From Phenylobacterium montanum (GTDB lineage: Bacteria; Pseudomonadota; Alphaproteobacteria; Caulobacterales; Caulobacteraceae), in assembly GCF_018135625.1 (NCBI RefSeq), contig NZ_CP073078.1, positions 2,078,501 through 2,142,500 on the forward strand: a stretch of DNA of 64,000 nucleotides. Direction: 5' to 3'. Position numbers and translations under genes: made by a program. Below, in pieces: positions 28,712-40,023 of the stretch. The notes under the pieces are model-generated. The model was not told the origin of the DNA and did no database searches. It worked only from the letters and a program-made list of their open reading frames with translations. The first letter of the stretch is position 1, and each line of letters opens with the position of its first letter.

Positions 28712-29953
28712 CTACTTCGTAAATACCCCCGTCAGCAGGGGCTTGGCGTAGAGGTCTGCGATCGCCTCCTGGGTCACGCCGGGGGCGAAGTCGCGCAGGT
28801 CGGCGGCGGCGTTGAGGGTCGCGCCCAGCATCTGGGCGGCGATCATCGGGTCGACCGGGCGGATCACGCCCTCGGCTATGCCGTCCGAGATCAGGGCGGC
28901 GAAGCGGTCGGCCAGGCGATAGGACTGCTCGACCATGCGATGGCGGATCTGCTCCGGCAGGGCGCTGAGGGCCGAGGTGCGCAGCAGCGGCCCCTCCTCC
29001 GACAGCTGGTGCTCGACCAGGGTGCGGGCGACCGCCGACAGCTTGTCCCAGGCGTTGCCGGGCCCGTTCAGGGCCGCGGTCTGGGCCTTGCGCACCATGG
29101 CGAAGCTGCGCTCGAAACAGGCCACCACCAGGTCGTCCTTGGCCTCGTTGTGATGATAGAACGAGCCCTTGGTGACATTCAGCTCGGCCGAGATCTGTTC
29201 CACCGACACCCCGCGATAGCCGTAGCGGTTGATCAGCCGCGTCGCCGCCAGGAAGAAGGCGTCAGGCGAGCGGGCGTTGCTGTCGATAGCGCCCGGCCCC
29301 CAGCCCTCCAGCCGCCGCGGCGCCCAGGCCTGGCCCTTGGCCATCAGCCCGCCGAGCAGGATGTCGAGCATCCGCTCGAGAACCCGCGGATAGTCGTCGA
29401 AGTCGTAGCGGAAGATCCAGGCGCGCAGCCAGAAGATCTGCTCCATCAAAAGATAGGTCCGCGCCGTCGCCCGCCGGACGCTCATCCATCCGAGTTCCGG
29501 CGACAGGAACAGACTGCGCACCTTGCGGAACAGCTCGCCATAGGCGGCCAGGGCACGTTCGCGCTGGGGCTCGGTCAGGGCGCGGATATCGCTGAGGCCG
29601 GCCAGCGGCGGCTCCACCCCCTGACGGATACGCAGATCCTGCTCCAGGCATGCGCCCAGGAAGGCGCGCAGGCGGGCCGGCGGATCGCCTTCCGCTAGGG
29701 CGCGGCTGATCAGGGCGTCGAAGCGCTGGATGGCGTCCTGGAAGCAGGCCTCGGCCAGGTCTTCCTTCTTTTTGAAATAGTAGGTCACGCTGGTGGTGAT
29801 CAGGCCGACGCTGGCGGCGACGTCGGCCAGGGTCATGCCCTTGACCCCGCGATGATTGATGATGTCGGCGGCCGCGGCCACGATCGCCGCGCGCTTGCGC
29901 CGATACCGGTCGGTCTCGAATGTCGCGGGCGCGCCTGCCCCGTTCCCGTCCAT
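28712..29953 (-). CDS. Regulator with two tandem TetR units
   Basis: A 413-aa protein built of two TetR-type repressors in one chain. HTH 1 (residues ~40-70) reads TLADVAASVGLITTSVTYYFKKKEDL; HTH 2 (~248-278) reads SVEQISAELNVTKGSFYHHNEAKDDL. Each is followed by a ~130-residue helical ligand/dimer domain. A single TetR protein is ~200 aa, so the length equals two. No frameshift is seen at the junction (~225). It is located among beta-oxidation genes, where TetR regulators of fatty acid catabolism are common, and upstream of it lies the MATE gene's 3' end. Confidence 0.92.
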   Translation of the reverse strand: MDGNGAGAPATFETDRYRRKRAAIVAAAADIINHRGVKGMTLADVAASVGLITTSVTYYFKKKEDLAEACFQDAIQRFDALISRALAEGDPPARLRAFLGACLEQDLRIRQGVEPPLAGLSDIRALTEPQRERALAAYGELFRKVRSLFLSPELGWMSVRRATARTYLLMEQIFWLRAWIFRYDFDDYPRVLERMLDILLGGLMAKGQAWAPRRLEGWGPGAIDSNARSPDAFFLAATRLINRYGYRGVSVEQISAELNVTKGSFYHHNEAKDDLVVACFERSFAMVRKAQTAALNGPGNAWDKLSAVARTLVEHQLSEEGPLLRTSALSALPEQIRHRMVEQSYRLADRFAALISDGIAEGVIRPVDPMIAAQMLGATLNAAADLRDFAPGVTQEAIADLYAKPLLTGVFTK

Positions 29954-29969
29954 CGTCTGATTCCAGCCC

Positions 29970-29989
29970 CTAGGTTCACACTCTAGGTT
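29970..29989. promoter_or_regulatory. Direct repeat upstream of the double TetR gene
   Basis: CTAGGTT occurs twice with a 13-bp period (29970-29976 and 29983-29989), 17-36 nt before the regulator start. It is a possible autoregulatory site, because a two-headed regulator might prefer direct rather than inverted half-sites. Position is the only evidence. Confidence 0.3.
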
Positions 29990-30011
29990 ACGGATCGATG
30001 ACAGGAAAGCT

Positions 30012-31478
30012 TCAGACCGAGTGCGCCTCGGCCGGCTGCGCGGCCGCGTCCATGTGGAGGTGCGACGGGTCGATCATCCGCGCCCGGCGCCAGCCGCCGA
30101 AGCGGTAGTAGAGCGCCGCCAGGGTGGCCGAACAGATGGTGCCCAAGGGAAAGCTCCACCAGATGGCTTCCGCGCCCCAGCGGGGAATCAGAGCCAGGGC
30201 GAAGGGCACCCGCACCACCCACATTGAGACGGCCAGCACGCCCAGCGGCGCCCAGACCGCCCCGGTGGAGCGGACGATGCCGAACAGGGTGAAGGTAATG
30301 CTGAACAGGGTCCAGGCCCACAGCACCACGTAGTCGATATGCCGGGCGATCGGGATGGCGGCGGAATGCGGCGGCAGGAACAGGCCCAGGACCAGATCCC
30401 CCAGGCCATAGACCGCGACCACCACCGTCCCCGTGATGGCGAAGCCGATCATCACGCCCTTGACCGCGATCTGGGCGACGCGATCCCAACGCTGCGCCCC
30501 GACGTTCTGGGCCGCCATGGAGGAGACCGCGGCGCTGAGCGCCATGGCCGGCATCTGGATGTAGCTCCAGACCTGGGAGGCGGCGCCGTAGGCGGCGGTA
30601 GTCATAGAGCCGTAGCGGTTGACCAGGCTGATCATCATCATCGCCGCCACGCCGAGCACGATCATCTGCACGCCCATCGGCACGCCTTTGACCACCAGGG
30701 CCTTGAGGATCTCGAACTCGGGCTTCAACAGGCGCAACTCGTCGGCGCGCAGCAAAAGGTGGCTGTTGCGCCGATAGAGAAAGACCAGCATGACCAGGAG
30801 GCTGATCCCCTGGGCGATCAGGGTCGCGGTGGCCGAGCCGGCTATGCCGAGCCGCGGGAACGGCCCTATGCCCCGGATCAGCAGGGGGTTCAGGCTGGAG
30901 TCCAGCAGCACCGTCAGGATCATGAAATAGAACGGCGTGGTGGAATCGCCGCCGCCGCGCTGGGCCATCTGCATGTAGTAGAAAAAGTAGATGAACGGCA
31001 TGGCCGAGAACATCACCCGAAGATAGGCGATTGCGTCGGCGCGGGCGTCGAGCGGGGTCTTCATCGCGTCCAGGATGTGCGGGGCGGCGATGCCGCCGAA
31101 CACTGCCAGCGCCACCGGCAACAGCACGAAGAAGCCGGTCGCCGTGCCTACCACCCGCTTGACCATCCGCATGTCGTGTGCGCCGAAGGCCTGACCGATC
31201 ATGATGTTGGCGGCCATGCTGACGCCGAAAGCCGCGCCCATCAGCAGCTGTATGATCAGGTTGGCGTTGGAGATGGCGGTGACCGCCTGCACGCCCAGGG
31301 AATGGCTGATCCAGAACGCATTGATGGTGACGTTCAGGTTCTGCAGGGCGTTGCCGCCCAGCACCGGCAGGGCGAACAGGAACAGGGTCTTGCCGATCGG
31401 CCCCTGGGTCAGGTCGCGGCGCGGGGATGACCGGCGGGCGGCGTCCGGCCGCGAGGCTATGGGGCTGGAATCGGGCAT
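30012..31478 (-). CDS. MATE-family efflux transporter
   Basis: A 488-aa multidrug and toxin extrusion antiporter of the inner membrane with about 12 hydrophobic helices. It opens with DLTQGPIGKTLFLFALPVLGGNALQNLN, the usual MATE start, and contains IMIGQAFGAHD and the repeated second half (ALVVKGVPMGVQMIVLG). It is expected to export cationic or aromatic compounds with Na+ or H+ exchange. It sits directly upstream of the double TetR gene (58 nt, same strand), so regulator and pump may share a transcript. Confidence 0.93.
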   Translation of the reverse strand: MPDSSPIASRPDAARRSSPRRDLTQGPIGKTLFLFALPVLGGNALQNLNVTINAFWISHSLGVQAVTAISNANLIIQLLMGAAFGVSMAANIMIGQAFGAHDMRMVKRVVGTATGFFVLLPVALAVFGGIAAPHILDAMKTPLDARADAIAYLRVMFSAMPFIYFFYYMQMAQRGGGDSTTPFYFMILTVLLDSSLNPLLIRGIGPFPRLGIAGSATATLIAQGISLLVMLVFLYRRNSHLLLRADELRLLKPEFEILKALVVKGVPMGVQMIVLGVAAMMMISLVNRYGSMTTAAYGAASQVWSYIQMPAMALSAAVSSMAAQNVGAQRWDRVAQIAVKGVMIGFAITGTVVVAVYGLGDLVLGLFLPPHSAAIPIARHIDYVVLWAWTLFSITFTLFGIVRSTGAVWAPLGVLAVSMWVVRVPFALALIPRWGAEAIWWSFPLGTICSATLAALYYRFGGWRRARMIDPSHLHMDAAAQPAEAHSV

Positions 31479-31554
31479 GGCGGGTGTGCGCCCTAGATAG
31501 GCCCTGCCCTTCCCGATTGAAACCGGGCGCTGCGAACAAACGTGACGGCGCCCC

Positions 31555-33036
31555 TCACACGCCCGCCTCGGCCCGATGCTCGACGACTTCCTCGGCCAGG
31601 AGCGCGGCTTCGCGCAACTGGCTGAGGTTGTGTTCGTGGGTCGCGCGGTCGATACGATAGAAGACCAGCACCGCGATCGAGGCGGCGGTCAAGATCGCAT
31701 GAGCCGGCAGGTAGAGCAGAGCCAGATGGCGCATCAGGCTCTCCGGCACAGTGCCCTGGGCGGCGTGAGCCGGAAAATGCACGGCGGTGACCATCATCCC
31801 GGCCAGGAAGGCGCCGATGCCGGTGGTGAACTTGGACAGAAGGCCGTTGGTGGCGAAGAGCAGGCCCTCCGAGCGCTGGCCGGTCTTGACCGCCACATCC
31901 TCGACCACGTCGGCGACCATCGACGAGACGATGACGAAGCCCAGGATCACCAGGGTGCCGGCGATCACCGCGTCCAGGATCAGGATCGGCATCAGCCAGG
32001 GTGAGCCGTTGGCCGGCATCAGGCCCATCAGCTTCCGGGTCATCGGCGTCAGGGCGGCGACCAGATAGACCGAGAAGGTGGTGATCATGGCCGGCTTCTT
32101 GCCGAACCGCTTGGAGAGGATCGGGGCCAGGATCACCGACAGGAACGAGCCGACATAGGTGACCACCACCAGGAAGGCGATCTGGCCCGGCGAGAGGCCC
32201 CAGAGGTGAGTGTAGAAGTAGTTGTTCAGCCCCTGCATCATCCCGCCGCTGATCCCCGAGAGCAGGCCCGAGATCATGAGGGCGAGCAGCGAGGGGTTGG
32301 TCAGGGTCTGGCGGATCTCACCGAAGGTCTGGGCGAGCGTGGGCTTGCGGACCGGCGGCAGGTGCAGATGGCGAATCCGCCCGTGGGTGCCCAGGCTGGA
32401 GACCAGGATGGCGGCGCCGATGCCGAGGCCGCCGATCAGGCCGAACTGCTCGTAGCCATGACGGTTCAAGAGGCCCAGGGGATGGGTCGCGTCATTGCGC
32501 AGCAGGACCGCGTTCAGGATCACCGTCATCACCACCCCGCCGATCACCAGGAACAGGAAGCGGAAGGCCACCAGGGTGGTGCGGGCGTCGTAGTCGGGGG
32601 CCAGCTCGGGCGCCAGGGCGTTGGAGGGGATGTCGTAGAGGCTGCCGGCGATCCGGACTACCACCAGCAGCGCCAGCGTGAAAGCCACCAGGGCCGGGCC
32701 AGCCAGACCCTGCGGCGCGTTCCACAGGAAGTAGAAGGCCAGAGCGCCCAGCGGGGCCGAGGCGTAGAGGAACGGGTGCCGCCGGCCCCAGCGCGAGCGC
32801 ACATTGTCCGACCACTGGCCGACCAGGGGATCGACCACCGCATCGACGATCAGCGAGACCATGATCGCCAGGCCGACGATATAGGCCGGAACCCGCAGGA
32901 CCTGGTTCAGATAGTACTGCAGCACCGCCCCGGAGAGCCCGGCATAGGCGACGCCGGTGGCGATCGCCCCAGAACCGTAGGCCAGGGTGGTGGCGAAGCC
33001 CGGAGACGATGGGGCGAGTGGTTGGCGGGCGTGCAT
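31555..33036 (-). CDS. MFS transporter, GPH sugar:cation symporter type (copy A)
   Basis: A 493-aa, 12-helix inner-membrane transporter. DPLVGQWSDNVRSRWGRRHPFLYASAP is the signature of the glycoside-pentoside-hexuronide symporter family, which imports glycosides, pentosides or uronides with Na+ or H+. It begins 6 nt after the stop of a paralogous gene, so the two form a tandem operon. The pair shares the loop motif, length and the DVVED-V-TGQRSEGLLFA segment. The substrate is unknown. Confidence 0.9.
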   Translation of the reverse strand: MHARQPLAPSSPGFATTLAYGSGAIATGVAYAGLSGAVLQYYLNQVLRVPAYIVGLAIMVSLIVDAVVDPLVGQWSDNVRSRWGRRHPFLYASAPLGALAFYFLWNAPQGLAGPALVAFTLALLVVVRIAGSLYDIPSNALAPELAPDYDARTTLVAFRFLFLVIGGVVMTVILNAVLLRNDATHPLGLLNRHGYEQFGLIGGLGIGAAILVSSLGTHGRIRHLHLPPVRKPTLAQTFGEIRQTLTNPSLLALMISGLLSGISGGMMQGLNNYFYTHLWGLSPGQIAFLVVVTYVGSFLSVILAPILSKRFGKKPAMITTFSVYLVAALTPMTRKLMGLMPANGSPWLMPILILDAVIAGTLVILGFVIVSSMVADVVEDVAVKTGQRSEGLLFATNGLLSKFTTGIGAFLAGMMVTAVHFPAHAAQGTVPESLMRHLALLYLPAHAILTAASIAVLVFYRIDRATHEHNLSQLREAALLAEEVVEHRAEAGV

Positions 33037-33042
33037 GGGCGT

Positions 33043-34539
33043 CTATGAGAGGGTGCGGATGTGCTCGATCTCCTCGCCGATCTCGGCCGCCGCGGCGGCC
33101 TGGGCGAGGCGAACGAGATTGGCCTCGTGGCCAGCCCGGTCGATCTTGTAGAGGGCCAAGAAGCCCAGGGCGATGGCGTAGAGGCCGACATAGGACGGCA
33201 CATAGATCAGGGTCAGGCGCTCCAGCACGCCCGGCGGTAGGTGGCCGGGCTTGGCGTGGGCGGGAAAATGGGCCGCGGCCAGGATCAGTCCGGACAGCAT
33301 CAGGCCAAAGCCCGTCACCGCCTTCTGCACGAAGCTGTTGGCGGCGAAGAACAGGCCCTCGGACCGCCGGCCGGTCCTGACCTCGCTGTCCTCGACCACA
33401 TCGGCGATCATGGAGGAGATCAGGATCGCGGCGCCGATGGCGAAGCTGGCGGCGATGGCCACGGCCAGCATCAGCGACGGCAGCAGGAGCGGCGTGTGAT
33501 TGGCGGGGAAATGGCCGAGCATGCGCAAGGTGATCGGGGTGACCCCCGCGGCAATACCCAGCACCAGGAGCAGCATGGCCGCCGCCTTCTTGCCCATGCG
33601 CCGAGAGGCCAACGGCGCCAGCATGGTCGCCATCAGCGCCCCGGCCAGCACGGTCGAGGTCACGATCAGGATCTGGGCGGCGCTGAGCTCCCAGAGGTAG
33701 GTGTTGAAATAGAGGGCCAGGGCGAAGTTCAGCCCCTGGCCCATGGCGGCGAACAGGCCCACCAGCACCATCATCAGGAACGAGCGGTGCGAGAGGGTGG
33801 CGAACATCTCGCGCAGCAACCCACTCAGGGAACGTGGCGCGTGGGCCGGCGGCTGACGCAGCCAGGGGATGCGCTTGTGCGTGCCGGCGGCCGAGATCAG
33901 GATAGCGGCCAGCATCAGGACCGCCGCTGTCATCCCGTAGCGCAGATAGCCGTCGGGATTGAGCTGGCCGACCGGGTACTTCGCCGTCGGCCGCAGGAAC
34001 ACGGCATAGGCCAGGAACACCATGCCAAGGCCGCCGAACCAGCCGAAGAAGTAGCGATAGCCCAGGATCGAGGTGCGCTCGTCATAGTCCTGGGTCAGTT
34101 CGGCCGAGAGGGCCGAGCTGGGGATCTCGTAGAAGGTGATGAAGGTGCGCACCACCACCGCGACCACTAGGAGGTAGGCGAACAGGAGGCCGCGCGAGGT
34201 ATGCGGCGGGTTCCAGACCAGCACGTAAGAAATCGCCACCGGCACAGCGGAGAAATACATGAACGGGTGCCGCCGGCCCCAGCGCGAGCGCCAGTGATCG
34301 GACATCTGGCCGATCACCGGGTCCATGAAGGCGTCGATCAGCAGGGCGATGAAGATCGCCTCGCCCACCCAGTCGGCGGGCAGGCCCACGAGCTGGTTGT
34401 AGAACAGCAGGACGAAGGTCTGGAACCCGTTGTCCTTGATGCCGTAGGCGATCGAGCCGAAGCCGTAGAAGATCTTGGTCGCCCGGGTGACCGGCGGGGC
34501 GGCGGCGGGCGCAGCCGCAACTCGGGCCGTGTCTCGCAC
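33043..34539 (-). CDS. MFS transporter, GPH sugar:cation symporter type (copy B)
   Basis: A 498-aa paralogue of the next gene downstream. It has DPVIGQMSDHWRSRWGRRHPFMYFSA and DVVEDSEVRTGRRSEGLFFA. I start at GTG 34539, preceded by GAGGG; an in-frame ATG at 34788 would run through the TonB receptor's terminator and add 83 unrelated residues. The pair may form a heteromer, or one may have diverged in substrate. A TonB receptor gene (34817-37387) lies upstream on the same strand behind a terminator, so outer- and inner-membrane uptake could be matched. Confidence 0.88.
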   Translation of the reverse strand: MRDTARVAAAPAAAPPVTRATKIFYGFGSIAYGIKDNGFQTFVLLFYNQLVGLPADWVGEAIFIALLIDAFMDPVIGQMSDHWRSRWGRRHPFMYFSAVPVAISYVLVWNPPHTSRGLLFAYLLVVAVVVRTFITFYEIPSSALSAELTQDYDERTSILGYRYFFGWFGGLGMVFLAYAVFLRPTAKYPVGQLNPDGYLRYGMTAAVLMLAAILISAAGTHKRIPWLRQPPAHAPRSLSGLLREMFATLSHRSFLMMVLVGLFAAMGQGLNFALALYFNTYLWELSAAQILIVTSTVLAGALMATMLAPLASRRMGKKAAAMLLLVLGIAAGVTPITLRMLGHFPANHTPLLLPSLMLAVAIAASFAIGAAILISSMIADVVEDSEVRTGRRSEGLFFAANSFVQKAVTGFGLMLSGLILAAAHFPAHAKPGHLPPGVLERLTLIYVPSYVGLYAIALGFLALYKIDRAGHEANLVRLAQAAAAAEIGEEIEHIRTLS

Positions 34540-34750
34540 GCCGTTCAGCCCTCGGCCATCTGCGGACGCGCGTACAAAACCGGGCAGAACCTCATCGCCG
34601 CTCCCTCGCCCTGCACACCAGGGTCTGACCGCTGCGCCTTCTCCTTGTGTCCAGAAAAGTGCGCCTCGCCAGTCTGGAGCGAAACCGCCGGCGATGGCAA
34701 GCCGCCCCGAACCGGTTCGAAGCTGCGGTTTGTTAAATCGGCGTAATGAC

Positions 34751-34782
34751 AAAAGACCCCGCCCTTTGTAGGACGGGGTCTT
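34751..34782 (-). terminator. Terminator of the TonB receptor at 34817
   Basis: On the minus strand a stem of AAGACCCCGTCC with GGGCGGGGTCTT (6-nt loop, one mismatch) is followed by TTTT. It lies 35 nt after the receptor stop and shows that the downstream transporter pair has its own promoter. Confidence 0.85.
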
Positions 34783-34816
34783 GATCATGCCAGGGCGCGT
34801 GCGCCCGATCCTTGTC

Positions 34817-37387
34817 CTAGAACCGGTATTGCAGCTCCAGGCCGTAGGTCCGCGGGAAGATCAGGCCGTGGTACATGTTGTAGCCGATGCGCTGCAGGTT
34901 GGCGCTCACCCCGCTCACTGGTGCATAGATCGCGGTCGGGCCGTTGGAGCCCGAGCTGCCGTAGGCCACGGTGTCGAACGCATTCTTCACGTAGCCGATC
35001 ACCGTGTACTTCTTGTGCGCGTCGTTCCACAGCAGGCGGAAGTCGGTCACGTCATAGGACGGGATGCGATATTCGCTGCCGTTGAGCACCGAAGACGTTT
35101 CCTGGTCCTGCCACACGTTCGAAACCGAGGCGGTCAGCGAACCCGGGTCGAAATCCCAGGTGTAGTTGACGTTCAGCGCGATCTTGTTCTTCGGCGATTG
35201 CGGCAGCTCATCTCCCTTCAGGGTCTGAACCTGCTGCATGGCCGAAGAAATGATGCCAGGAAGCGCGGCGCCCGAATATTTCGGGATCGACAGCACCGGC
35301 TTGGCCAGCGGATCGGTGGCGCCCGGGTCGGCCGGGTCGACGACGCAGGCCGAGCCATAGACGTTGGTCACGAACTGGGCCGGGTTGCAGCCCTGGGTGA
35401 TCTCGGCGTTCAGGTAGCTGTAGCTCAGCACCACTTGCAGCGCGTGGGTCGGGTGCCAGGTGCTTTCGAACTCGAAGCCGTAGGCGCGGGCGTTCAGGTT
35501 CAGGAAGTCGTTGGCGCTGACGAAGGTCGACTGGTTCAGCTCAGTGAAGTTCACCTGCAGACCGTGATAGTTGTTGTAGAACAACGACGCATCCAGGGTC
35601 AGCTGGTGGGCGATCGTGGTCTTGTAGCCGATTTCATAGGCGTCGACATATTCCGGATTGGCTTCGATCTTGTCGGCGTCGGTGCCGAACAGGAAGCCGC
35701 CCGACTTGTAGCCGCGGCTGTAGCTGGCATAGGCCAGGTCGCGCGACGTCGGAGTCCATTCGATCCGGGCCGTGCCCGTCATGGCGTTCCAGGTTCCAGC
35801 CTTATGCTGGCTCTCGTTGACCAGAGCGTAGGCGGCGTCGCCCAGCAGGCTGTCCGGGTTGAACAAGGCGTAGCGCACAGTCTCGTCGCCGGACTTGTGG
35901 TCGTAGTTGTAGCGGACCCCGCCGGTGACCTTGATGGTGTCGGTCACCTTGTAGTCGACCTGACCGAACGTGCCGAAGGCGTCGCTGGTCAGGTGCGCCA
36001 GGTAGTGGACGAAATCGTGGCTGGGGTTGGCGATCAGGCAGGCCGCATTGCCGGTGCAGGGGTTGCCTGGGGTGATGTACGAAAACGGCACGAGTACAGC
36101 CAGTTCGGCTTGCTGGGGCGCGGCCTCGTGGACCTCCTGGTTGTAGCCTTCGTGGTATTGATACAGACCACCGATCCACTGCAGCTTGCCGCCCGAGGGC
36201 GACGAGAGGTCGAGTTCGTTGCTGTAGTAGTTCTTCTTTTCTTCGAAATTGGTGGTCTGGATCGGCGAGATCGGCGTGCCGGTCACCGGCGAGGCGAAAT
36301 CGGCGGTGCGGCCGGTGTAGTCCAGGTCGCCGCCGGTGTCGAAGTCGTAGTTCTGGAAGCCGCCGATATACTTCAGGTCGGCCCAGCCGAGATCCCACTT
36401 GATGTTGGCGCTGATCAGGTTGTTGCCGTGCAGCGAGCCGTGGCCGCGGGTGTTCTGATTGATCTTGTAGTTGTCGGCCACGCCCGGATTGGCCACGTTG
36501 TAGCCATAGGCCGGGTTGGGCATCAGGCTGGAGACCGGGCCGAAGAAGGTGCCGGTGTCGTAGGCCGAGGTCTGGTTCGCCAGACGGTCGCCCACGGCGA
36601 AGGTGTCGTCCCAGACCGCCTTCTGGTAGCGGATGGTGGCGGTGATGTTGGAGCCGATGTCCGCGCCCAGGGCGGCGTAGTAGTAGGTCTGGCCCTTGGC
36701 CGCGCCGTTGTTGCCGCCGCCGATATTCTTCAGATAGCCATCGGTCTCGTCGAGGTGGGATTCACCGACCATGAAGCGCAGGCCATCGCGGATCGGGCCG
36801 GAGACGTAGCCTTCTTCGCGCGTCTCGCCGTAGTTGCCCACTTCGGCGCGCACTTCGCCCTGGAAGATGTCGGTCGGGCCGCGGGTGGTGATGTTGATGG
36901 CGCCGCCCATCGAGTTGCGGCCGAACAGGGTGCCCTGCGGGCCGCGCAGCACTTCGGTCTGTTCGACGAACAGCGGGGTCTCGAAAAGGGGCGCGGAACT
37001 GGCCGAATAGAAGCCGTCCTCGTACTGCGCCACACCCGGATCGTTGCCGATGTAGTAGGTCTGGCGGCCCGAACCGCGGATCGAGACGCGGTCGAGGTTG
37101 GTGTAGTTCATGCCCGGGGTGAAGTTGGCGTAGTCCTGGATGCCGGTCACGCCCATCACGTCGCGGGTCTTGGCGGTGTAAGCGGTCACCGCCACCGGCA
37201 CGTTCTGCAGCGTTTCGCTGCGCTTCTGGGCGGTGACGACGATCTCGCCTACCGAATTGTTGTCGGCGGCAGGGGCCGCGGCCGACACTGGCGCAGCGGC
37301 GGCCGGGGCCGTCTGGGCCACGGCGAGGCCGGAGAAGGCGGAAAGGGCGGCGACGGCGCCGCCGAGCATCAGCAAGCGTTTGGACAT
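34817..37387 (-). CDS. TonB-dependent receptor
   Basis: An 856-aa outer-membrane receptor with signal peptide (KRLLMLGGAVAALSAFSGLAVAQ) and an Ala-rich spacer. VGEIVVTAQKRSETLQNVPVAV precedes the plug core EVLRGPQGTLFGRNSMGGAIN, and a barrel ends in the aromatic terminal strand ELQYRF. ATG 37387 follows GGGGAG. The ligand is unknown, but the neighbouring GPH symporters point toward a carbohydrate or glycoside. Divergent from the beta-oxidation operon. Confidence 0.93.
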   Translation of the reverse strand: MSKRLLMLGGAVAALSAFSGLAVAQTAPAAAAPVSAAAPAADNNSVGEIVVTAQKRSETLQNVPVAVTAYTAKTRDVMGVTGIQDYANFTPGMNYTNLDRVSIRGSGRQTYYIGNDPGVAQYEDGFYSASSAPLFETPLFVEQTEVLRGPQGTLFGRNSMGGAINITTRGPTDIFQGEVRAEVGNYGETREEGYVSGPIRDGLRFMVGESHLDETDGYLKNIGGGNNGAAKGQTYYYAALGADIGSNITATIRYQKAVWDDTFAVGDRLANQTSAYDTGTFFGPVSSLMPNPAYGYNVANPGVADNYKINQNTRGHGSLHGNNLISANIKWDLGWADLKYIGGFQNYDFDTGGDLDYTGRTADFASPVTGTPISPIQTTNFEEKKNYYSNELDLSSPSGGKLQWIGGLYQYHEGYNQEVHEAAPQQAELAVLVPFSYITPGNPCTGNAACLIANPSHDFVHYLAHLTSDAFGTFGQVDYKVTDTIKVTGGVRYNYDHKSGDETVRYALFNPDSLLGDAAYALVNESQHKAGTWNAMTGTARIEWTPTSRDLAYASYSRGYKSGGFLFGTDADKIEANPEYVDAYEIGYKTTIAHQLTLDASLFYNNYHGLQVNFTELNQSTFVSANDFLNLNARAYGFEFESTWHPTHALQVVLSYSYLNAEITQGCNPAQFVTNVYGSACVVDPADPGATDPLAKPVLSIPKYSGAALPGIISSAMQQVQTLKGDELPQSPKNKIALNVNYTWDFDPGSLTASVSNVWQDQETSSVLNGSEYRIPSYDVTDFRLLWNDAHKKYTVIGYVKNAFDTVAYGSSGSNGPTAIYAPVSGVSANLQRIGYNMYHGLIFPRTYGLELQYRF

Positions 37388-37893
37388 GACATCTCCCCTC
37401 GCCCGCGGAGAGGCTACGCGGGCGCTTTCGAATAGCTGGTTTGTTAGACACCGCTGCGCCGGGTGGGAGCCGGATGCGAGAGACAACAGCAGGGTCAGGG
37501 CTTCAGTGACCCCAGAAACGCCATCCGTCAACCCAACTCAGGAGAACGGCGTTCAGGAATCGGCGGTCTTGATGAATCCGTGTAATCTAAAGGGTTATAG
37601 AGGGCAGGATCGCCCGTGCGCCGATAAAGGCGGCAACCGTTAAGATAGAGTGTATCTGGCGCGGCGCCGCTCCCGCGGGACATTTTCACACACCCGAAGC
37701 ACACGCTGAGATCGCAGCCTCAGCCAGCTTCACCGCAGGCGGTCACCGCCGATTCGAGTGTTCGGCATGTCTTCACGCCGCCGATCGGCGGATCGGCCAT
37801 TGACGCCGGCCGCTCCGCTGGGGCCTATAACAAGCGTTTGAATATTGAACCCGGGCCGCCGCCCCGGGACGAAGCCATTTCAGAGGGAACCCC
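37388..37893. other. Divergent intergenic region, TonB receptor / beta-oxidation operon
   Basis: Contains no gene in 506 nt. The right side holds two GC palindromes, GGCGGT-C-ACCGCC (37738-37750) and the perfect 14-mer CCGCCGATCGGCGG (37778-37791). TTGACG follows at 37800 and TATAAC at 37826-37831. The 20-nt spacing is longer than usual, so the promoter is uncertain. Several GANTC sites are scattered on the left. Confidence 0.4.
37778..37791. promoter_or_regulatory. Perfect 14-bp palindrome, possible operator for the fadJ-like operon
   Basis: CCGCCGATCGGCGG lies 9 nt before a TTGACG hexamer and about 100 nt before the start codon at 37894. A repressor bound here would cover the promoter. No regulator gene adjoins it; the double TetR protein at 28712 is one conceivable candidate in this window. 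Confidence 0.3.
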
Positions 37894-39978
<2,085 letters not shown>

Positions 39979-40023
39979 GGCCTCACTCAAGACAAAACGA
40001 ACATAAGCTCAGGAGAACCCATC

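Noticed and set aside
34781-37435. An 884-codon rightward open frame
   Set aside because: Antisense to the TonB receptor at 34817-37387; composition is Val/Gly/Ala/Arg-rich with no family pattern.
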